A DNA stretch of 64,000 nucleotides from Heterobilharzia americana (Eukaryota; Platyhelminthes; Trematoda; Strigeidida; Schistosomatidae), in NCBI GenBank assembly GCA_944470555.2, contig OX104127.1, positions 132,123,113 to 132,187,112 of the forward strand. The letters are read 5' to 3'. The notes under the pieces were generated by a model that was not told where the DNA came from, ran no database searches, and worked only from the letters and a program-made list of their open reading frames with translations. Positions within the stretch are counted from its first letter, which is position 1; the number at the start of each line of letters is the position of its first letter. Of this stretch, positions 27,001 to 37,100 are shown one piece after another. The position numbers and the translations under genes are program-made.

Positions 27001-28072
27001 TTAGGGCTAATAGCTTTGTCAAAGTTATAGTAAACCGGGATTTACAATATCCTCCAAGTTTATAAATGATAACTTGACAAGTGTTCTTCTGCATGAATGA
27101 TTCTTCGTTGTCAGAATTGTAAGATAAAGATGACATCCATATGAAGTGTGTTGTGTGTCAATTACAAATTGAGATTTATATGTACATATGTGTTCATAGT
27201 TCTTATCATCTTGATGTCTATGTTAATTATGTCATTATGTGCGGGTGGGTTGAGACCTAGTCAAACTACGTTCTGCTCCCTTTTTCCTATTTAGACAATT
27301 TAGATTCTACTTTGTATGTGAAGAAATTCTGCTATGAGACGTTCTTTATAATTCCTAAAGCTTTTTTGAATAATTTTGATTCTGTCAAAATCGACCTTGT
27401 GACCTGAAATTATAGCATGTAGAGCTATGGTTGAAGTGTTTGCAAGTTTTTTCAGTTCTACTGAATTTCTAGGGGAAGCTCTTAACTGTTCATTTTTCCT
27501 AATTTTGATTTCACCGGAAGTTTGTCCTATATATATTACATCACAGTCTGAGCTTTTTATTTTGTAAACACAACTGAATTGTAAATCTAGAGAGATCGTG
27601 TCCTTAAAATGAACTAGGGTGTTTTGAACTGTGTTAGATGTTCTGTAGAACACTCTGATATTGTATTTTTTTGAGCGCTTTCCTAATTTAATCCTATGTG
27701 CGTGATCTGTAAGGGATAACTGTTGTTGAGGCCCTTGATTTAGGACGCTTTAATATTATTTTCTATTTTACGAACAAAGTTTACTGAATGATCATTTCTT
27801 TTACATGCTTTGTTCATGTATTTTAATTCCCTAACCCTTTGATTTTCATCCGCTACTAGAATATGTGCCATCCTTAAGAGACTGAAGGCAATAAAAACTT
27901 TCTCACTAATTGGATGTGATGGGTTGAAATCTGAATGCTTGTTCAAATGAGTTGCATTCCTGAAAATGGTTTTGCCTAAATGTCCATTTTCTTTCCGCTT
28001 AGCAAGACAAACAACGAACAGCGGTTCTCCCATAGCTCTACATACTATAATTTTAGGTCACATGGTCGATTT

Positions 28073-28132
<60 letters not shown>

Positions 28133-31100
28133 TTATATACTAAAGTTTAGTATGAAAACGTGCTTGAATTACAAAAATTCAGCGATAATAATGTGGATGA
28201 TAATGTGTAAAACGGTACAGTGGTTACTTCATAGATTTTCACGGTTTTACCGAGGTAATAAATAGACAACTGGTTGTCAAAATGCAGGAAAGGTAGGTCA
28301 AGTTTCTTACCTCGTATGTAAAATCGAATAGATTGTATTTTTTGCTTAAATAAATCGTTTAATATGTAGCTGAATTATTTTCCCGTTAAATGTTCAATAC
28401 TAATTCACAGAAAAGTAATATAAATCAGGCCTTATGATAAATATGTAGAATTACGCTTCTAAATAAAACGAGTTTATATTATTCTGATTAAATTATCATC
28501 ATTGCGTTCCTCGACTTCATAAATGGCGATATATGTTGAATAAAACTTAGTTTTTTGGACGCTGATTTAATCTTTGCAGCTAGAAAATTATTATCTGATT
28601 GGTTTATGTAAAAAAAAATACCTTTTTAACAATATGACTGCAAACTTTAGTGATTGAATAAACGTTTTAGGAAATATACAGTTACAGCTTATAGAGAGAA
28701 AAAAAGTTACACAAGTGACTTACTTTATCTATCTGAATAGTAAATTATGTAATGAATATATCACCATATGTATAAGCATAAGTAAAACATAAAATGAATA
28801 AATATAACTGTATACTGAAAACTGTTTTTCAATGCACAGATTCAAACAACAGAATTAATTATCATTTTGACTATTTGAGTTTTCTATGGTTTGGCAAACT
28901 TGTATTATTGATAACGGGTGGTGATTGAAGGTGAAATGACCTAAAACTTCATCTCACCTTCAGTTATTGCACATTATCAACTGTCATGTGATCATTTCCA
29001 ATTATAATTACCTTGTTGAAATTTCATTCAAGTAAATCTGATTAAATGTATCCACATGATATAGTTTACATGTTGGATTATTAAATCGAGATTATAAACT
29101 ATTTATACCAATGGAAGAACTATTACACAATCTTCATCACTTTTTAAACTGGTCATTAACAATGTCTGTTCAGAATTAATCATACGAAAAAAGAAGATAA
29201 TATGAACAAATTCTGTAAATTATTGTAGTGATGTTGCCTGGTATGAAGCTATCTAAAGAAAGTTTCGATACATGTTCAATACAAGTTATGCTGACGACCT
29301 TGAGGAATTTAAATGTCCTATGATTGTTGCTACTGATCCATAATTTAGATACTTATTTAGAATAGTGATATATATTCTGTTCAATATTCAGCTACAAAAA
29401 AACTTACTGGTACCTGAGCTACAAACAACTATCCAATGAGACTGAATTTCAACCAAACACATTAACTTTTATTCTCAATCTCGTGAATAAGTCAGAATGT
29501 AAAAAGTTTCATTTATCTCTCCACAAGTCATTGATAATATAAAAACTAGACACAACCGAAACGGTGGAAACTGTTTTTTTTTACATGATCACTTACTTGA
29601 GATGAAATTGGTGTCGATTGATAACCAGGAATAATTTTTAAAGTAACATTGCCTGATGCATTTTTTAATACTTTTTGTAATACTTCAGGATTATCAACTG
29701 GTACTCCATTCGCTTCACGAATAACATCCCCTTCATGTAGTAGATCTAATTGTTCAACACGAGAAGCCGCTAAAATACGCTTGATCACTAATTCTTTAAC
29801 TAAACCATAATGTGCAGACATGTATTGTTGTTGAGTTACTGTTATACCCTGTAATACAGAAAAGATGCATATAATGACGAAAGGAAAAGAAACTAGAAGC
29901 ATAGGAGTTCGATAGATCAAATCAAATTGCATTGTAACTCAGTGGGCTCAAACATATTTGTGTACTACAGTGAAACACACACAACGTGTGAAGAATGAAA
30001 GCGCTACATGGCTTCCTTAACATCGATGGGTAGTGTGAGACTGTAACGTATTCGAAATCTTATTCATTCAATTTCTTCTTTCGATTTTTAGATTGCCCCA
30101 CCTCTTCGTTGTCAAGTTATCTTTCATTATTAAATGTAAGTACATCCTATATACTTCCTCTATTCCCTTCCAGATTCTCATGGTCACCCCCTAAACTCAC
30201 ACTTCTCTAAGCATTCTCCTTAGCAACGTACCTACTAGACGAAAACGTATCAACAGCTGGTCGTTACAAGACTCGAAATAAAAATAGATTACTTGAAAAT
30301 GGAGTATTTAAGTCAATGAATCGCAAAGTTTCAACGAATTCGTAATGACTTACGAGACTAACCAATTGCATAGACTGAAATGATTGGTAGCCGAATATTC
30401 GAAAACAATGAGTCAAAACTCTACTATAAAAAGCTTATAAGTTAAAGGTTGATTATAAGGTGAAAGTAAATATAGAAAAATGGCATATAGTTTATATACA
30501 AATCAGAGTAGTGTGACAGAGAATGTCAACATAAAAGATAAAAATTAAGCGCCTCATAAAGTTTTCCAGTGTTCACCGATGCACCTGATAGAGGAATATT
30601 CTTATCTACTCGATTCTTTCACTGTCATTGGATCTTTCACATCTTTTAATGAATGAGTTAACCTGATATTAAGTCAAAGGAAGAATATCAGTAGCTTCAT
30701 TCAATAACATCTTGTGCCTCTCAGTATTTAGGCTAATTTAATGCTTGACTCCAAATGACTTACAAAGTTCCTCACTCTTCCCTTGAAGGCTTTTTTAGGC
30801 GAGACTGAACTGCCAGATGTTTATAATTTAAAACTTGATCCCTTTATACGTAAACATCGTTTATATTTATCAACCTAACCATGGCCAAAGCATAAATTTT
30901 CAAATAAATGTCTACTTTCCTATATACTGTTTAATGCCTTGTACTCTATAGTTGTCGATGTCATTTTCACAATTATTAGGCAAAGCCTCCTTCCCTCTTT
31001 ATTTTCCTCTCCCTTGCAAATACACCTTGATGAAGAGTGCCAAAAAGCAAGAAACCTAGTTCTATGGATTCCTTCTGATTGCCTCCATTTAACTAGCATC

Positions 31101-34100
31101 TATCAAAGTGCATCTTAATCTTGAGTCAACTAGCCTACTGGTCACACAAGGCAAAATGATCGATAGAATGCGATCACCACTTAGGACTTGATAACATGTT
31201 TGTTACTCTCCAGTGACCAATCAATGTGCCCAATCCAGTCCTACAGGAGGCCAGCAGGGGTCCGAACAGCTCAGTGGTACATCTCTGGCTGCATCGCTGA
31301 GTGGCGCGGGTCCGAAACTCAGGCGGGACATCAGTTTCGTAAAGGTATAGGGCTTCCCTCCATCCAACTAAGACTGGTACTATTGTTATAATTATTTTTG
31401 AGGATGCCAGACTTTTTCTAGTAGAAGCTACCCCTGTCCGTTTGGTTTCATTAAAACTTCTTTGAATGTAATAAAAACAATTGCACAGCTTTTGAAAGTG
31501 TTTTAAAAACTGTAAGTCATAAAACATTGAAACAAAGGTTAAGTGGAACTAAAAAGGACATAAAAACATTTCCTGATGATAAAATTCACTAATCTATACA
31601 AAAGAATAACATTTTCTGTATATCAGGCTTAAGGAATCAAACCACTCATTTTAATTCTTTAGTTCCAAAAACCAACAGAGAAGGGGGATGATCTCGCTTT
31701 CCTGTTCAGCTTCGGATTGTTTTCTCCAGTCAATAACTTATTGGAGGGTATGTAAAGGGTAAACTACCACTTCAGGCCATCCCCATATTTGTTAATCAAC
31801 TCACCTGCTGTTGTGAAGATGGTTACATAAACTGCACAAAGCGTGTTCTATCCAAAAGCATCTCTAAACACTATCTGGCATGGCTGTCTAAAGGACAGTG
31901 AAAAGCCGTCAACAGCTAGATTCTGGAGCATTTGGTTATTTCTTATCACTGTGCTTCATGAGAGTCTTCTTTCAAAGTCATTTATAGCGTGAAGGCAAAA
32001 ATTTCGAAGGGAATGCATATCCACCACCTCAACACAGCAGAAGCTCTGACGACTACGACTACAAACCTGCTCTTTGTGTTCAAAACAGATAAACTTAATC
32101 CCTAATTCTGCCTTGGTCGTAATCTCTCTAAGACAGTTTATTCGTTTCTGTGTTTATTTACTGTAATCCTATAAACAATTTTTGATGACCTTGATCTAAC
32201 CTTCTAGCTTTATCACCTTGTGACTTTCTTTCAACCCTTAGTTACAGAGCCAATATCATTTCTACAGATTTTTTAAATACTATTCTAATGTGTAAGTGCT
32301 AAGCGAATTTTAAAAATCGACAGCTGAAAATGAACATAAAGAAAAGTAGCTGCTGTTCACGTTATTAGTAGTAGTTCACTTATTCAATAAAATATGAATT
32401 CGTTTGTTTGATCTGTCAACTACTTCTGTAGTGGGAGCTGATGATCAGAATGGATATCAGTAGTATATCATTTGACTATCTGAGATAGCCATAGTTTGTC
32501 AGACTAGTGACCACCGGTGATCACTGGTTCGAATCCGACCGCAGTCCAAATTCTCATTTCACTTTTAATCGTCAACCCAGTATAAGTAGTGTATGTCGAG
32601 AGGGCGGCAAAAATCATAAGCAATTACCAGCAGTGGGTAAAGATTCTGCTCAGAGAATTGCAAGAGACAAGGAGCAAAAGAGGAAATGAAGCACATTGTG
32701 TAAATGACTATCTTAGTGAAAATTGTACAATATTTCATCACTACTGTGCGAGGTGTCAGTAATGAACATTCCTTTCTGTGTCCCAGTCTTTTCATTTCTT
32801 ACACTTCAAGTAGAACAGTACAAATGAAGTAATTACAGATCGTATATGCAAAACAATATCGATCATATTAGGAATTATACCTCACCATAGAGGTAAAATT
32901 CTACCATTATATTGATAAAATCGACTGTAGTTGAACTATCAAATCCAAAACTTTATGGTCATGGAGCAAAATTTTTCTCTAGTCTTTCTCTTTGGAATCT
33001 CATCTTTAGATTGATGAAAGGTTTTATTCCTCGTAATTTATAAGGCTTTAAGTTATGATGACAGGATATACTATAGCAAGACGTAATGTCAAAAAGAATA
33101 AGATAAATTAGATTTAAAAGTTCTGAAACACACATAAAAACTATAGTAAATCTATATTGTTCCCATCGGATTCCAATTTCAAAAATCAATTATTTCAATA
33201 ATTTTATGATCAGAAATTCTCCTTCCTCTTATTAACTCTCAGAATTTGACTTCAGATTGGTTTGGCTGCGGCTATCAGATTATAACCGATGTACGTGTAC
33301 GGTTCTTAGTGCTCAGAAGTCAACGAAGTCTGCCGACTAATTTGACAGCACGGGTAATAATTTAACTGAAGAGATATTTATTGACACAGATCTGAATCAC
33401 AGAAAGAACACCAGTTCCTTCATGATTGTAGATAAGCCTTTCTAATGAGTGTTCAGTGGTTCCTGGCGATCAACTTCTAAAATTCAGTACCAAAATATAG
33501 TCAGCAAAATATGCCACCTTAGTTATGTTAGTAAGCATATAGAAATCAATCAAAATAACGATAAATGATAAAAATCATAACTTACCAGATCTTCACCATA
33601 ATTTTTTTGAATTCCAACCATTTTGACTGCACCATCAACAGGCGGTAAAGCTGGTCCATCACCACCTCCAGTAAGTGTAGCTTCGTTTTTCTTTACATCA
33701 GTGTAACCTTTATCACTACTAATTCCATAAATAACAGATCTTGAGGCATAAGGATCATTAAAAATCCCATTACGATCATCTTTTACTGTCATATCTCCAT
33801 AACTCTTGGCAGATACATGCATATTAGATATTCTGCTAGCCATTAAACTTCCTATGGTAGTATAAGTGCCCCCTAAACCTGACATAGTGAATGCTATCTC
33901 AGGTAATTCAGGCATATCAAAGTGTTTAGTTGCCACTTCAGTGTATGCAGTGGCAAAACCACGCCATATTGGGGAACTAAGTAACTGTACTAATTCGTTC
34001 GCTTCTACATCTAAAGGATCAACCGTTAGTGGACCATCATGAAGTGCTTCGAGTAAATCATTGATGATTGCATTCAAATTCGCATCTTCATCTGGTACTT

Positions 34101-37100
34101 CTTCACAAGGATAGGAAATTAGATCGAATATCTATTCATAAAAATTAGGAAATGAAACCAATAAGAATTGACTTGTAACAAATTAATATAATAGACTTGT
34201 TTGTTTGTTGCACATATTTCACTAAATAACAAACAGAAAGCAGTGGTCATCATTGATTCACAAATAACTTTTTAAACTAAGCAAAAACAGCTTTGTAATT
34301 TAGGTCATGAAATGTATTACTGAACATAACTGGACGGATAGCAAACTTTCAGACTTCGTTAAGCGATTTAATTACTGAAACACTGAATACACCCTTTGCT
34401 CGTTCGAGGCCAAGGTCATCAGTAGTGTGCGCAAACAAACTCAGCTCACACAGGAGCTGACTGCCTTTTATCGACTCATATTGTTCAGTAGTACATATTT
34501 TTATTTAATGACATTTGCATTAAAGACCCAAATCTATTACAAAGTATTTGGACTGGGTGATGATTGAAGGTGGGATGGAAATTTGGACCGCGGCCGGATT
34601 CGAACCAGCTACCACCGGGTTACCGGCCCAGTGCTCTACCAACTGGTCAGCAGTCGGACCTCGTAGCTCAGTTGGTAGAGCACCGGGCCGATAACCCGGT
34701 GGTCGCTGGTTCGAATCCGGCCACGGTTCAGGTTTTCATCTCACCTTCAATCATCACCCAGTATAAATACTAGTCTGCCAAACTACGGCTATCTTAGATG
34801 GTCAAATCACAAAGTACTTGGACTTTGAAGTGAAAACCTTGTCGAAATCACATTTAGTGAGTGTAAAAATCATGCAACTTTGAGAAATGTCCGTAGTGGA
34901 CATGCAGTCTGTAAGTCATTTGCAAATTGGTCAACCACTTAATTCATGCAAAATCTATAAATTTATTGACGTCCATACTGGAACCATCAAACGTAATTGT
35001 AAATAACTCACTTAAAGTAGGTCAGTCGTGATAAATCTGTTCATTCAGACTGTTGTGACAGACGAATTCAATCTATGAAGCGATGCAGTCAACAGTGTAG
35101 TACATTGCAATTTTTTATTTGCCTTTTTTCAAGATAGTCGACGCGACTCCATGGAACGGTGTTTTGAAAATATTGCTGCATATCACCAGACTGATTTTGT
35201 AACTTCGAAAAGATGTATACTTCCTAACTGATTCTAACTCAAACGATTGACTTAGGTTTCGTGCTTGTTGGCACTCGTCAGCAAGGCGTATCTGCAACCC
35301 CAACGGGGCTGATGATCCGCCTCCAGTCCTGCAGGAGGTCAGTCGCGGCCAAAATAGCTCAGTGGTCAAGTCGCTGACTACAACACTGCGTAACGTGCCT
35401 TTGAATCACAGGCAGGGCATCAGTTCCATAGAAGTCGCAGATACACCTAGCTGACGAGTGTCAACAAGCACGAAATCCAGGTCCAGGGCTTCCTGCCGAT
35501 CGCCTCCAACCAATTAACATCTCTCCCTTGTAGAACTCATTCTAATTATTGCTATTTATTGACATACTTGTAATTCTTCACTGTTTTATTGGATCGGATC
35601 GTTCGACCTTTATTGGTATATGGGCTCCTATGCTGATGTTTCGATATTGCCTCAATGTTAATTATGGTTATTTACTTGGTTGTGGCTAGCAGAGGAACCC
35701 AGGACGTGCGTTTCATCCTATTTGGGACTAATCATCTGGATGTACCTGCACTATTTGTTAACTGATACGCAAATAACATAGTTTTTTTTCTAATTCAACA
35801 AAATAGGATTTATCATTCAGTCGGCGGGTTTGCTGAAAAGTATTATCTTTAAAGATACCTAAACTAGAACTTTTACTAGGAATACTAGTGATATACCTAT
35901 TAAAGTAAACCTTGAATTAAAACATTTGGTTGATAATTATCTGCAGTGGCGAAAAGAACTTCACTTCTTCATTGAATACCTAGCATATGTGTGCAAAGTG
36001 CTACAGTAGACAGGATGAGTTTTCACTTCATATTAGCATATTTTTGATCGTTAAGGTACGAAAAAGCACTAGGACACTTAGAAGTACTGGTTTATATTGA
36101 TTCTCATCTGGAATTTTGTAAAGAGATTATGTGGTAACTTCCTGATTATTATCAGGATTTCAGTTTTATCATAAGGTTAAGAATGATTTTCCATAGTACG
36201 ATTTTATATTTACCAAGTAGCAAAATAATAACGTCAATGAGTAATCATGGAAATTAGATTCAGTGGAAAACCAACTGAAAGGTTTATTTCAATACTTTCC
36301 AACAAAATTTAGATGATTAATTGCATGAAATGCAGGAGTATAAAGACACAGATAGTGTTGGTTCATGTTGTCATGAAATAAGGAAATCCATATTGGAGTC
36401 ACTCAATATTGTCACTATGTAAGAGTTGATTTTATACTAGTTCTCATGAGTCCTGATTTCATCATACTTTTTCACCTGTTATCACTCACTTGCTCATATT
36501 CATCCAGAATAATGTTAAAATTAGTTGTAAGTGAAAACACTGGGAAACACTTGATATCCCTATTTATATGAAATAATCATTTGTCTAGAAACACGTTCAA
36601 TTAAGAATATATGCTAAATTTACAGGCAAATGGAATATAAAGTGACGTAGTAGTAGACTGTACACTTTTAAATCTGTAGAGTAAAATGCATATCTACATG
36701 GTAAGACGACTAAACCTACTGGTATACTGATCATAGTAAATGATGTGATAAGAGTTCCAAACTGTGAAGACACAGCATACGGACAGGGACTACAATCATT
36801 TATCCACTACTGATCGAAGAAATGGACATTTTCAGTCATACAGTAGTCAAGTAGGGTAACCTAAGTGACCATCCAGAGAAAGAGATAACAAGTGAGGAAC
36901 ATGTGTAAGATGATACGTTATATTTCAGTTTCCTTCAGAATACTCAATACATTGGGATCATGTATCGGTTTAGTTCAAAACAGTCAAACCATACAACATG
37001 ACTAAGTTTGAATCAGTTCACCACATCAAATTACAATGAATCTTTGCAACAATCCTGACTGTAACATTAGAATATTAATAAAGCGGTGACTGCACAAATT

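Noticed and set aside
26753..27136. A 127-codon minus-strand gene
   Set aside because: It lies in the 3' flank of the Penelope-like element, has low-complexity composition and no motif; the flank repeats the GAAACGTC-type terminal sequence instead.
34650..34740. A tRNA-Ile(GAT) gene
   Set aside because: D, anticodon and T arms look good, but the acceptor stem mismatches, position 33 is C, and the sequence is one arm of a palindromic repeat present in several copies.
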